A stretch of 64,000 nt of DNA. Origin: Mycetocola_A sp015752285. GTDB lineage: Bacteria; Actinomycetota; Actinomycetes; Actinomycetales; Microbacteriaceae. The position numbers were made by a program, and so were the translations under genes. The notes under the pieces were generated by a model. The model was not told where the DNA came from and searched no databases. It was given only the letters and a program-made list of their open reading frames with translations. Every line of letters begins with the position of its first letter. The first letter of the stretch is position 1. Positions 31,807 to 40,493 of the stretch are shown here, piece after piece. The stretch lies in the NCBI RefSeq assembly GCF_015752285.1, contig NZ_JADOUY010000001.1:620001-684000 (forward strand), read 5' to 3'.

Positions 31807-34686
31807 CTACGAATGCCGCTGCGCCTGCGTCGCGAGTCGCGACAGGTCCACGCGATTCGTCGCGCCGGTCTTTCGCAGCATGTTCGAGATATGCGAACTC
31901 ACCGTCTTCTCGCTGATCGTCAGCGCCCGGGCGATCTGACCGTAGGTGCGCCCGGCGACGAGATGGCCGAGGATCTCTCGCTCCCGCGCGGTCAGACCAG
32001 GCAAAACCGGATGCTCGGACGAGGCGTGCGGCACCGGCGCGAGAGAGATCCGCGCGCTGTTCGCCAGGTTGCGAAGGGCAGACAACACGGGAATCGCCTG
32101 CAACTCCTCCGCGCGCTCGACCCCGGCGCGCATCACGGCGGCTGCCTGGTCACGATGTCGGGTTCCGTGGGTGAGCAACGACTCAGCCGCCCGCCAGGCC
32201 GAGTACGCCTCCTCCCACGGCAATTCCGCCTCGCGACATCGCTCAACCGCCGTCAACCATTGCGTGGCATTCGTCGATTCCTGCAGCCCTCGGCCGAGTT
32301 CCGCGTCGTAGAGATTTTGCAACGCGAGTACCTGACGCTCAGACAGTTCCGTGTATTCACCGAAGTCGCGGATGATGCGCGGGTGATCTTCGCCGAGCTT
32401 GCCGAGCATGTAACGGATGCCGGCGGCATCCGTTCGTGAGTTCTCTGCGCGTTGTGCCTGGTCGGTCAGGGAGCGCGCGGCCAGCGGGACCAGCCATTCG
32501 CACATCGTGGGTGGAATCCCTGGCGAGAGAACGCCGGCCATGGCCGCGTCGAACGCGGCGACCGGGTCATCAAGAGCCAGGCAGACTTCCGCTCTCACGG
32601 CATCGAATTCGAAGGTGAGAAACGACGTGGTCTCGGCGAACAGTTCATCGGCACGGGCCAGGTGTGCCTGCGCGTCACGGGCGCGCCCTTGAAGAGCGGC
32701 GAGTCGCGCCGCCGTCAGCCGGGCGTTGACGTCGGCGAACGCCCCGGGGTCTGATCCGAGCGCCACACGGAGACGCTGCAGGCATTCTCGCCACTCGCCG
32801 ATGGCCAGCCAGCCCGAAGCCTCGGATGCCGACAGCCACGAGATATACGTTTGTGGCGCCCCCAGTTCGACCAGCTGTTCCCGGCGCATCCGCAGGTGTT
32901 CAGAGCAGGTGCGTGACGCCCAGTACTCCATCGCATTCGACTCCCAATGGGAGGCGTGAGTGAACGCCCAATAGTCGCCGGACTCAATGGCAGGGGCGAT
33001 GGCTTCGCTGGCGAGTGCGAGTGCCGGCGCACCGTGGCCATCCTTGACCTCGACCATCGCTTTGGCACAGAGGGCGTATGCGAGCGCCCGTGGATGACCG
33101 CACGCCCGGGCGAGCGCGAGGGCGCGATCCGCAGAAGGGGCGGCTTCCGGGTGATTCTGCCAGAAGCCGACGTGAGCGAATTCGGCGAGGGAGAAGGCGA
33201 ACTGCCAACTCCGTTCGTCGGCTGAGGCGAGACGGAGCGCATGGAGAGCGTCGTCGACAGACAGGAAGCTCCTGCCTGTGGAGAATCGCAAGTGCATGCG
33301 ACGCAGGATCAGTTCGGCCGCGAGGAGAGGATGGGTGGTTTCATCGGTCTCGGCGAGGAGCTCGTCGATCGCCGAGAGCTCGACCTCATGGGCGCCGGCA
33401 TCGAAAGCGGCAGAGCGGAGCGCGTGCAGGAGCTCGCTCCTGGTTTCGTCTGCGTCGGACAGTTCGTCTCGCAGAAGGATCGCTCTCTGCAGCAGCCGGA
33501 GCAGCTCCATCGAACTCCCGTGTTCCGCCACGCGCATCGACGCGAGCAGGGTCCACCGGTAGGCCTCAGCAGGCTGCGCGGCATGAAACCGGTGGTCTGC
33601 GATCGCAACGAGAATCTCGAGGGGGGCGGTGGCGGCATCCGGCACCTGCTCTTCGTAAAGCCGCGCGAACGTGGCGTGCTGGTCTCGGCGCTGGTCGACG
33701 GTGAGACTCTGCTCGAGAACTTCGGCGGTGAGCGGGTGGTGGAACCAGTACCGATCACCTGTCACATCGAGAAGGCCGACGTGAACGGCTTCGGCCAGAA
33801 GGGATGCCACGGCCGGGTCATCGATGAGCTCGTCGAGTTCGTGAGCCGAGGCCGGGCCGCCCTTTATCGCGAGGATACGGGTCAGGTCGCGGGTCGGCGG
33901 ACTCAGCAGGTGCCACGACTGCAGGACCGCCGAGCGCAGGTCAGCTGGAAGATCGGATGCGATGTGGCGGGCGTTCTCTGGCAGCCCGGCGACGACGAGA
34001 CGCGTGAGGTAGGGGTTTCCGTCGGTGTGGGCGTAGACGTCGTGGACGAGTGACTGGTGCGGAGCTCCGCCGAGGAGGTCGGCGATTTGAGCCTCGGTGG
34101 CGAAAGAGTCGAGGGCGTGGAGCTCGAGTTCATTCACGTGTGGCAGGCGGCGCACGTCTGCGAGCCAGCGGGACAGGCGGTGGTCGTCGCTGAGATACTC
34201 AGTCCTGATCGTGCCGATGACGGCCAGTCGGCGGTTGCCCGGCCCGGCGATGGCGTACATCAGCAGGTCGAGGGTGCTCCGATCGGCCCAGTGGAGATCG
34301 TCGACGACCAGCACCACGGGGCGGCTGCGGCAGAGATCGTCGAGCCAGTCGTTGAACCGAACGACGGCTGTGTCGTCTGGCGTCGACAGGTCGGGGAAGG
34401 GGTGCCCCGGCAGCGGAGGTGCTCCGCGGAGCGATGACCGGAGCGGGAGAAACGGCACGGCGACGGAGGCCATCGGAAGGCACGCTCCCGTCAGAACGAC
34501 CGTGTCGTCGGTGACGCGGGTGCAGGCATCCTGCACCAGGACGGTCTTTCCCATGCCGGCTTCGCCTGAGATGAGGAGTGTGGCCGATTCACCTCCGGCC
34601 GCACCGGCGATCAGCGCGTCGACAAGACCCAGCTCCTGGTCGCGACCGACGAGAACGGGGCCGGTCACCCCCCGGTGCGCGGTCAT
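31807..34686 (-). CDS. Large LuxR-family (LAL/MalT-like) ATPase regulator
   Basis: A 959-residue protein. N-terminal AAA/STAND ATPase with GREx-like VGRDQELGLVDALI and Walker A GEAGMGKT (41-48), Walker B PVVLVVDDLHWADRSTLDLL (about 149). The middle 500 residues are alpha-helical TPR-like. C-terminal LuxR HTH at about 895-950: LTAREREILGHLVAGRTYGQ, then IARALTISEKTVSSHISNML. LAL regulators act as ATP-dependent activators responding to a small inducer. Start MTAHRGVTG at 34686; no strong ribosome site. A small secreted protein gene diverges from it. Confidence 0.9.
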   Translation of the reverse strand: MTAHRGVTGPVLVGRDQELGLVDALIAGAAGGESATLLISGEAGMGKTVLVQDACTRVTDDTVVLTGACLPMASVAVPFLPLRSSLRGAPPLPGHPFPDLSTPDDTAVVRFNDWLDDLCRSRPVVLVVDDLHWADRSTLDLLMYAIAGPGNRRLAVIGTIRTEYLSDDHRLSRWLADVRRLPHVNELELHALDSFATEAQIADLLGGAPHQSLVHDVYAHTDGNPYLTRLVVAGLPENARHIASDLPADLRSAVLQSWHLLSPPTRDLTRILAIKGGPASAHELDELIDDPAVASLLAEAVHVGLLDVTGDRYWFHHPLTAEVLEQSLTVDQRRDQHATFARLYEEQVPDAATAPLEILVAIADHRFHAAQPAEAYRWTLLASMRVAEHGSSMELLRLLQRAILLRDELSDADETRSELLHALRSAAFDAGAHEVELSAIDELLAETDETTHPLLAAELILRRMHLRFSTGRSFLSVDDALHALRLASADERSWQFAFSLAEFAHVGFWQNHPEAAPSADRALALARACGHPRALAYALCAKAMVEVKDGHGAPALALASEAIAPAIESGDYWAFTHASHWESNAMEYWASRTCSEHLRMRREQLVELGAPQTYISWLSASEASGWLAIGEWRECLQRLRVALGSDPGAFADVNARLTAARLAALQGRARDAQAHLARADELFAETTSFLTFEFDAVRAEVCLALDDPVAAFDAAMAGVLSPGIPPTMCEWLVPLAARSLTDQAQRAENSRTDAAGIRYMLGKLGEDHPRIIRDFGEYTELSERQVLALQNLYDAELGRGLQESTNATQWLTAVERCREAELPWEEAYSAWRAAESLLTHGTRHRDQAAAVMRAGVERAEELQAIPVLSALRNLANSARISLAPVPHASSEHPVLPGLTAREREILGHLVAGRTYGQIARALTISEKTVSSHISNMLRKTGATNRVDLSRLATQAQRHS

Positions 34687-34846
34687 GCGGCTCAGTGTGC
34701 CACCGATGATGAGCGATCGGCAGGGGGGTCTGAGGGTATATCGACGGTTTCTGAGGGGTCCTCCCGGGTGTGGCTGGAGGTCGTTGGCGAGGAATGTGGC
34801 ATCCGTACCCAGCCGCTCGCTCAACTTCTTCGCTCGGAGGCATCTC

Positions 34847-35080
34847 ATGACTCAGGCACGATCGATCACTCGCTTCGCGGCATCCGTCGCTGCGGCGCTC
34901 ATCATTCTCGGCGCGGGTGTCAGCCCCGCGGTGGCACTGCAGGATCCGGGCCGGCCGGCGAACGGATCGACGCCGTCTCTGTCGTGCACGCTGGAGCGCA
35001 TCGGCACCCAGCTCGTGAGGTGTGACGACTTCACTGGTGCCGGGTCGGAGGCTCCGTCGCACATTCCAGAGCAACGCTGA
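34847..35080 (+). CDS. Small secreted protein of 77 residues
   Basis: Signal peptide MTQARSITRFAASVAAALII, continuing LGAGVSPAVA, with a probable cleavage after AVA or AL. The mature part is about 46 residues with two Cys (SLSCTLERIGTQLVRCDDFTG) that could form one disulfide, and ends SHIPEQR. GGAGG 6 bases before the ATG gives a convincing start. Divergent from the LuxR/LAL regulator gene, whose product might control it. I know no family for it; it could be a secreted peptide or small ligand. Confidence 0.62.
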   Translation: MTQARSITRFAASVAAALIILGAGVSPAVALQDPGRPANGSTPSLSCTLERIGTQLVRCDDFTGAGSEAPSHIPEQR

Positions 35081-35151
35081 TCGAGGGCTCTCCGCTGATC
35101 GGGCGCGCCCCGTGATCGGTCTTGTCGAGATCCCTCGACGCTCCGACGAGG

Positions 35152-36093
35152 TCAGCGCCCCTCGGCAATCGCCGCCAGCGCGAGCCTCGCCGTCTCGGCA
35201 ACGAGCGCATCGTCGTACTCGACTGCCGGGTCGTTGCGCGTCGTGAAGATGGTGAGAATCACCGGGATGCCGTCTGGCGGCGTCACGACAGCGATGTCGT
35301 TGCGGATCGCACCGGCGCCTCCGGACTTGTCGTCCACATCCCACCCATCGGGTGCACCGGCGCGGATGAGGGCGTTCCCGGTGGCGTTGCCGCTCATCCA
35401 GTCGAGAAGAGTCGCCTGGTCGGACTCGTCGAGGTAGTCGCCGGAGACGATCTTCGCGAGCATCCCGCTGAATGCGAGCGGGGTGGAGGTGTCGGCTGTG
35501 CCGCCGGGTGTGAGGATGTTGAGGGCGGGCTCCTCGTGCACGACGTCGGTCACGTCGTCGCCGTTGGCCTCGAGGATGCCGTCGAGCCCGGTCGGGCCGC
35601 CGAGCTGGCCGAGCACCAGGTTGAGGGCGGCGTTGTCGCTCGTGCGCACGGTCGCCTCGGCCAGCTGGCCGAGAGTCAGGCCCGTTGCCACGTGTTCGCC
35701 GGTGACGGGCGAGTAGCCGGCGTTCGTGACATCCGTCTCGGTCCAGGTGATCAGCTGGTCGAGCTCGGCCGGGGTCGTCTGGTCGAGCAGGGCGGCTGCG
35801 GCCAGAACCTTGATGGTCGACGCGTAGCCGAAGCGGGTGCCGGCGCGATGCCCGAGGGTCGAGCCGTCAGAGGTGTCGATCACGCTGAGCCCGATCGTCG
35901 CGTCGTACTCGTCTTCGAGGACGCTGAGATCGGCCTCGAGTGCGGCGACATTTGGCGCGATCGCCGACTCGCTCGGTGATGAGGTGGGTGTCGCGCGGGG
36001 CGGTGCGGGTGATGCGGAGCATCCCGAGACCCCGAGAACGGATGCCAGGGCGAGGGCTGTGACCCGGCCTGGCCTGACCGTGCGGATGGTCAA
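35152..36093 (-). CDS. bla: Class A beta-lactamase, lipoprotein
   Basis: A 313-residue serine beta-lactamase. Signal with lipobox VSGC (Cys25). Catalytic motifs in order: STIK (Ser92, Lys95; S70xxK), SDN (152-154), omega-loop EPALN (Glu188; E166xxxN) and KSGG (256-259; KTG). It would hydrolyse beta-lactams at the cell surface. The start is TTG, overlapping the previous gene's stop as TTGA, so it is translationally coupled to the SHOCT protein gene; no in-frame ATG or GTG lies near. Normal class A length. Confidence 0.88.
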   Translation of the reverse strand: MTIRTVRPGRVTALALASVLGVSGCSASPAPPRATPTSSPSESAIAPNVAALEADLSVLEDEYDATIGLSVIDTSDGSTLGHRAGTRFGYASTIKVLAAAALLDQTTPAELDQLITWTETDVTNAGYSPVTGEHVATGLTLGQLAEATVRTSDNAALNLVLGQLGGPTGLDGILEANGDDVTDVVHEEPALNILTPGGTADTSTPLAFSGMLAKIVSGDYLDESDQATLLDWMSGNATGNALIRAGAPDGWDVDDKSGGAGAIRNDIAVVTPPDGIPVILTIFTTRNDPAVEYDDALVAETARLALAAIAEGR

Positions 36094-36404
36094 ATGCCGC
36101 GGAGGATGTCGGCGCGGGCGGCGGCGTGCTCCTCGGCGGTGATGGAGCCGGCGGCACGGAGTGTTTCGAGTTCGCGGAGGCGTTCTTCGGTGGTGCGAGA
36201 GGCGGCTGCGGGGCGAAGAAGCTCGCTGTCCATGGCGCGGGTGGCCAGGTCAGTCTGGAGGGTGAACGGGTCGTGGCCAGCGTCTTTCACCTTCTTGGCG
36301 TTGCGCGCGGCGGACACGATGATGAAGACGATAACGAGCGCAATGAGAACGAGCACCCCGATGAAGATGATCGGGAAGATGTTGAATGCCTGGCTCATGT
36401 TCAT
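36090..36404 (-). CDS. SHOCT-domain small membrane protein
   Basis: A 104-residue protein. One N-terminal membrane helix (about 8-32: FPIIFIGVLVLIALVIVFII), a basic stretch, and a C-terminal SHOCT (short C-terminal) domain: RLRELETLRAAGSITAEEHAAARADILRG (about 74-103). SHOCT modules mediate oligomerisation. Start ATG after GGGGGT. Co-transcribed with, and overlapping by 4 bases, the class A beta-lactamase downstream. Confidence 0.85.
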   Translation of the reverse strand: MNMSQAFNIFPIIFIGVLVLIALVIVFIIVSAARNAKKVKDAGHDPFTLQTDLATRAMDSELLRPAAASRTTEERLRELETLRAAGSITAEEHAAARADILRGI

Positions 36405-36789
36405 GTGTGTTTACCCCCATATGGCGAAGGTCCAGCCTTGCGGGTTGTGCGGGATGCGTCAATGTTGGCCACATTGGCCAAGCGGTATCCGCAGGCACAT
36501 TGCCGCTCAACACCCCGATCTCGACATGAACGCGAAAAGCGCTCCGAATCAGACCGTCAACTGAAGAAAGACGACACCCCACATGTGCAGGAATTGGTCG
36601 TGCACGTGGCGGCTTCGCGGGCGGCGTAGGTGTCTCGGCCGACAGCATCCACTCGCGAGGAGATTGGTCGGGATGCCCGAGGCAGGCCCCAGTGGGAGTG
36701 ACCACAAGACTCCGGAGGGGAGCGGGCCAGCACTCTTCCGATCGCGCACTGTCGCTGACAGACTCAGGCGGGTGACCCTCTTCACCGAC
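36405..36789. other. 385-base gap, promoter region without a supported gene
   Basis: Lies between the divergent SHOCT/bla operon and the DUF6609-like gene. I find no ORF with a plausible start. A small inverted repeat TTGGCC-ACA-TTGGCCAA element sits near 36470-36482. Promoters for both directions must lie here; none is clear by eye. Confidence 0.5.
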
Positions 36790-37293
36790 ATGCCCGAACT
36801 CTTCCCTTTGATGCGCGGCGGCGGCGCATTGCTCGTCGCGATCGGGTTCGGCATTCTCGTCGGCTCGTTCCGTGGCCGCAAGTGGCGGGTCACCTGGCTG
36901 ATCGCGGGGGCCGCCGTCGGCATCCTGATCATGGCGGTCGGCGGTGCAACCCGGCTGATCTTCGACGACGGCGTGCGGCCGGAGATCTGGCAATGGGTGG
37001 TTCTCGGCATCGCGTTCCTCGTGGAGGGCTACCTCGTCAGCGTCGTTGTGCGAAAGTTCCCAGACATCGACTCCCGTCCGTTCTGGATGTGGATGCTCTT
37101 CATCGTCGGCGCCCACTTTCTCATCCTCGGTCTCAGCCACGGTCCGATCTGCGCCCTGCTGGCGATCGTCTGCATGGTCAACGCCTGGATCGGACTGCGC
37201 GCAACATCGTTTGACCTGCGGCTTTTCTGGGCCATCGACGGTGTACTCAAAATCGGCGCAGGAGCGCTGATGGTCGCGGTCAGTTACAGCTGA
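36790..37293 (+). CDS. DUF6609-like integral membrane protein
   Basis: About 167 residues, with five or six hydrophobic segments: LLVAIGFGILVGSF (about 13-27), LIAGAAVGILIMAVG (38-52), WVVLGIAFLVEGYLVSVVV, WMLFIVGAHFLILGLSHGPICALLAIVCMVNAWIGL and the C-terminal LFWAIDGVLKIGAGALMVAV. The pattern matches a family I recall as DUF6609, of unknown function. Start ambiguous: ATG 36790 or GTG 36772. Followed 28 bases later by a GyrI-like gene, probably co-transcribed. Confidence 0.72.
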   Translation: MPELFPLMRGGGALLVAIGFGILVGSFRGRKWRVTWLIAGAAVGILIMAVGGATRLIFDDGVRPEIWQWVVLGIAFLVEGYLVSVVVRKFPDIDSRPFWMWMLFIVGAHFLILGLSHGPICALLAIVCMVNAWIGLRATSFDLRLFWAIDGVLKIGAGALMVAVSYS

Positions 37294-37321
37294 GCTGACT
37301 AGCCGAGAAGGCGGTTCCCAC

Positions 37322-37945
37322 ATGACCACTGAGAAGTACGACGTCAAGACGGCCCACAAAGCGCTCTATGCCCCGTCGGCGCAGGACTTCACGGTCGTCG
37401 ACGTGCCACGGATGCAGTACCTCGCGATCGACGGGCACGGCAACCCGAATACCTCGCCCGAGTACGCCGCGGCGCTCGAGGCCCTCTACCCCGTCGCGTA
37501 CTCGGTCAAGTTCACGAGCAAGAAACAGCTCGGCCGCGATTTCGTCGTCGGCCCGCTCGAAGGCCTCTGGCGTGCAGACGACATGATGGCATTCACGACC
37601 GGCGACAAAGATGCGTGGGACTGGACGCTTCTCATCAACCAACCCGACTGGATCACCACCGACCTGGTGACGGATGCCGTCACGACGGTGACCACGACGA
37701 AGGGCGTCGCCGCAGCGCAGCGCGTGCGCCTCTTCACACTCGACGAAGGCACGTGCGTGCAGATCCTGCACATCGGTGCATACGACGATGAGGCTCCGAC
37801 CCTTGACCGGCTCCACCACGAGTACCTGCCCGCTCACGGGCTCACCTTCGCTGGGGACCACCACGAGATCTACCTCAGCGACCCTCGTCGAACCGAGCCG
37901 AGCAAGCTCAGAACTGTGTTGCGGCAGCCCGTTCGGTCGCACTGA
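37322..37945 (+). CDS. GyrI-like small-molecule-binding protein
   Basis: A 207-residue stand-alone GyrI-like (SHS2) protein: FTVVDVPRMQYLAIDGHGNPNTSPEYAAALEALYPVAYSVKF and GPLEGLWRADD at the N-terminal half, VQILHIGAYDDEAPTLDRLHHEY and SDPRRTEPSKLRTVLRQPV at the C-terminal half. No HTH domain, so it is a ligand binder or possible hydrolase rather than a regulator. AGAAGGCGG precedes the ATG. Related proteins (YdeO/BmrR effector fold) bind cationic compounds. Confidence 0.85.
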   Translation: MTTEKYDVKTAHKALYAPSAQDFTVVDVPRMQYLAIDGHGNPNTSPEYAAALEALYPVAYSVKFTSKKQLGRDFVVGPLEGLWRADDMMAFTTGDKDAWDWTLLINQPDWITTDLVTDAVTTVTTTKGVAAAQRVRLFTLDEGTCVQILHIGAYDDEAPTLDRLHHEYLPAHGLTFAGDHHEIYLSDPRRTEPSKLRTVLRQPVRSH

Positions 37946-37998
37946 CGGCCGCCCGCGGAAGGATCACTAGACGACGGCCGAGAACCCGGTCTGGGCGG

Positions 37999-38901
37999 CT
38001 ACAAGGGAAATCTGATGCCGGTGAGGTCCTCGGATGCCGTCCAGAGGCGAGCGGCCACGACCGGATCGGAGGCATCGGCTGAGCGGTCGACGAGCACGGG
38101 CGAACCGGCGAACCCGCCACGCTTGCTCGGCCCGGCGTAGCCAGCGGCGGGCATCTGTGCCGTGGCGGCGAACAGGGTCGGGGCGGCACCGTCGACCGCC
38201 TTCTGGGCGAACAGGGCGACGACGATTCTGGCAAAGACCTTGAGCGCCACATTGGTCGAACTCGAGTTGAGGTTCGTGGCCGCCATGCCGGGGTGCGCCG
38301 CCGTGGCGAGAACGCTCGACCCCGCTTCGCTCAGACGCCGTTGCAGTTCGAGGGTGAACAGCAGGTTCGCGAGCTTCGACTGCGCGTAACCGGCCGAACC
38401 GCCGCCGTAGCGACGGGAATCGAAGTTGAGGTCATCGAAATCGATCCGACCCGAACGGTGCACGCTGCTCGCGACCGTGACGACGCGGCCGGTGATCTGC
38501 GGCAGAAGCAGGTTCGTGAGGGCGAAGTGACCGAGGTGGTTCGTGCCGAATTGCAACTCGAAGCCGTCAGCTGTGCGGGTGAGGGGTGGCACCATGACTC
38601 CGGCGTTGTTGACGAGGATGTGGATCTCGCCCGACCAGGACGAGGCGAACCGGTGGATCGAGACCAGGTCGGCCAGGTCGAGGTGCCGGACCTCGGTCGA
38701 ACCGGGAATCGTGGCCGCGGCATCCTGTCCCTTTTGCTCGTTGCGCACGGCGAGCACGACGTGGCCGCCGTGCGCGGCAAAGGCACGGGCAGCTTCGAGA
38801 CCGATACCGCTGTTGCCGCCGGTGACGACGATGGTCTTGCCGGTCAGGTCTGGCATGTCGGCCTGGGTCCAGTCGTGGGCTGTGATGAGCGTGCCGGTCA
38901 T
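37999..38901 (-). CDS. Short-chain dehydrogenase/reductase
   Basis: A 300-residue SDR: nucleotide loop GKTIVVTGGNSGIGLEAARAFA (TGxxxGIG, about 21-42), ILVNNAGVM (NNAG), VVTVASSVH (catalytic Ser), and YAQSK (Tyr-x-x-x-Lys, about 186-190). The N-terminal extension and C-terminal length resemble the WWOX/retinol-dehydrogenase-like group. Start by AAAGGAAA 7 bases before the ATG. Divergent from a TetR regulator with two tandem 17-base operators between them, so almost certainly TetR-controlled. Substrate unknown. Confidence 0.9.
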   Translation of the reverse strand: MTGTLITAHDWTQADMPDLTGKTIVVTGGNSGIGLEAARAFAAHGGHVVLAVRNEQKGQDAAATIPGSTEVRHLDLADLVSIHRFASSWSGEIHILVNNAGVMVPPLTRTADGFELQFGTNHLGHFALTNLLLPQITGRVVTVASSVHRSGRIDFDDLNFDSRRYGGGSAGYAQSKLANLLFTLELQRRLSEAGSSVLATAAHPGMAATNLNSSSTNVALKVFARIVVALFAQKAVDGAAPTLFAATAQMPAAGYAGPSKRGGFAGSPVLVDRSADASDPVVAARLWTASEDLTGIRFPL

Positions 38902-38927
38902 GATCGTTTCCTTTGAAAGTGGTGACC

Positions 38928-38944
38928 ACCATACGCTGTAAGGT
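38928..38944. promoter_or_regulatory. TetR operator copy 1
   Basis: ACCATACGCTGTAAGGT, an imperfect 17-base palindrome (ACC-TAC-GTA-GGT), 27 bases upstream of the SDR start. A second copy lies 31 bases on. Confidence 0.82.
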
Positions 38945-38958
38945 GATGCGGAGAAGCT

Positions 38959-38975
38959 ACCATACGCCGTAAGGT
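38959..38975. promoter_or_regulatory. TetR operator copy 2
   Basis: ACCATACGCCGTAAGGT, identical to copy 1 in 16 of 17 bases, same orientation, 31 bases (about three turns) away. Confidence 0.82.
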
Positions 38976-39028
38976 ACTGTCTAGAGTGTTCCACCGGTAA
39001 TCGACCCGAGGCACGAGCGGAGGATGTG

Positions 39029-39733
39029 GTGACACGTTCGGTAACGACGAAGACGACGTCGCCGACCCGAGAACCCGTGACGCAGGAGAGGGCGATCAGA
39101 GTCGCGGTGGCGCTCGCCGACGCCGGCGGCATTGCGTCGCTAAGCATGCGCAAACTGGCAGGCGAACTCGGCGTCGAGGCGATGTCGCTGTATTACCACG
39201 TGAAGAACAAAGACGAGCTGCTCGACGGCATGGTCGGACTGGTCGTCAGCGAGATGGCCGTTCCCGCTGCGGATGCCGAGTGGAAGCCGGCGATGCGAGA
39301 GCGGTCCGAATCGGCGCGAAGCGTGTTGAAGCGGCATCCGTGGGCCATCTCCGAGATCGATGCGCGCAACACCCCGGCGACTCTGCACTACCTGAACGCC
39401 ACGATCGGATGCCTCGTCGCCGCCGAATTCTCGATTCCGCTTGCGGCCCACACCATGTCGCTGGTCGACAGCTACGTGCACGGATTCGCCCTGCAGGAGT
39501 CGTCACTGCCGCTGGATGAGTCGGGGGATATCGGCGCCGTGACTGAGAACGTTCTCGCGCAACAGGAGATGATGGCCGGCGCGAATCCACATCTCGCGAG
39601 GATGGCGACCGAACTCATCCTGCAGCCTGGTTACGCGTATGGCAACGAGTTCGCGTTCGGGCTGGGCATCATCCTCGACGGGATCGAAGCGTCACTTGTC
39701 GCGGAAAAAGCCGCCGAAGGACGGGACCGGTAG
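39029..39733 (+). CDS. TetR/AcrR-family regulator (TetR_C type)
   Basis: A 234-residue regulator. HTH at about 20-66: ERAIRVAVALADAGGIASLSMRKLAGELGVEAMSLYYHVKNKDELLDGMV. C-terminal TetR_C_1 ligand domain, with LNATIGCLVAAEFSIPLAAHTMSLVDSYVHGFAL and FAFGLGIILDGIEA. The start is GTG, chosen because GCGGAGGA lies 5 bases upstream; an earlier GTG one codon away is equally possible. Divergent from the SDR gene, with duplicate palindromes between, indicating repression of both. Confidence 0.9.
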   Translation: MTRSVTTKTTSPTREPVTQERAIRVAVALADAGGIASLSMRKLAGELGVEAMSLYYHVKNKDELLDGMVGLVVSEMAVPAADAEWKPAMRERSESARSVLKRHPWAISEIDARNTPATLHYLNATIGCLVAAEFSIPLAAHTMSLVDSYVHGFALQESSLPLDESGDIGAVTENVLAQQEMMAGANPHLARMATELILQPGYAYGNEFAFGLGIILDGIEASLVAEKAAEGRDR

Positions 39734-39836
39734 CGGCAGCTCGCACGAGGACCACCGAGCTCGAGCCTCGAGTGCAAGCCCTCGACCGCCACTCATCAGG
39801 CGTGGTCTACTACACGGGCAGCAGAGAGGCCACACC

Positions 39837-40493
39837 ATGCGCAAGATCGCCGAGAATGTGTTCCAGCTCGAGAAGTCGACGGGTGCCAACGGGTACGTCG
39901 TCAGCGGTGACGGCCGCACTGCCGTCATCGACCCGGGCATGGCCTCCGGGTACGACCGTCTCATCGTCGAAATCCGCGATGCCGAGCGACGCACCGGCTC
40001 GATCACCGACATCCTGCTCACCCACTATGACTTCGACCATGCCCAGGTCGTCGCGCAGTTGCAGCGTGCGCTCGACGTTCCGGTCTGGATCAGCACAGCG
40101 GATGCCGCCATCCTCCGCGGCGACGTTGCCCCGCCCACTCTGGTGCGACGCTTCGTCAACCGCGTCGCGCGCTCCGAGTACCCGGTCGGTGTCGTTGAGA
40201 TCACCGGAACACTCGACATCTTCCCTGGCCTGCTCGCCTTTCCCGCGCCCGGACATACCCCCGGTCACGTCGCCTTTCGATGGCACGACGTTCTCTTCAC
40301 CGGTGACGCGGTCACCGTCACAAAGCAGGGCAACATGAAGCAGTTCGTCATGCGGCCGTTCATCAGCGACAAGCCGACGGCGCGCACCACCGAGCGGCTG
40401 CTCCGCGAGCGGATCAAGGCCGACGAGATCGAGTGGCTGTGCGCAGGCCACAACCCGCCGACGCGTTGGGTCGGTGGCGACGCCGAGTGGTGA
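39837..40493 (+). CDS. Metallo-beta-lactamase-fold hydrolase with altered metal motif
   Basis: A 218-residue MBL-fold protein: GYVVSGDGRTAVIDPGMASG, then the metal loop LLTHYDFDHAQVVAQL (about 62-77), FPAPGHTPGHVAFRWHDVLFTGDAVTV (His, Asp) and WLCAGHNPPTRW (His). The consensus T-H-x-H-x-D-H reads T-H-Y-D-F-D-H, so the second His is Asp. Metal 1 coordination is therefore changed. AGAGAGG precedes the ATG. Likely a glyoxalase-II or lactonase-type hydrolase; not a beta-lactamase by context. It stands alone, 103 bases after the TetR gene. Confidence 0.85.
   Translation: MRKIAENVFQLEKSTGANGYVVSGDGRTAVIDPGMASGYDRLIVEIRDAERRTGSITDILLTHYDFDHAQVVAQLQRALDVPVWISTADAAILRGDVAPPTLVRRFVNRVARSEYPVGVVEITGTLDIFPGLLAFPAPGHTPGHVAFRWHDVLFTGDAVTVTKQGNMKQFVMRPFISDKPTARTTERLLRERIKADEIEWLCAGHNPPTRWVGGDAEW

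Noticed and set aside
35152..36093. The beta-lactamase as an acquired resistance element
   Set aside because: No transposase, integrase or compositional break is visible around it; it looks chromosomal.
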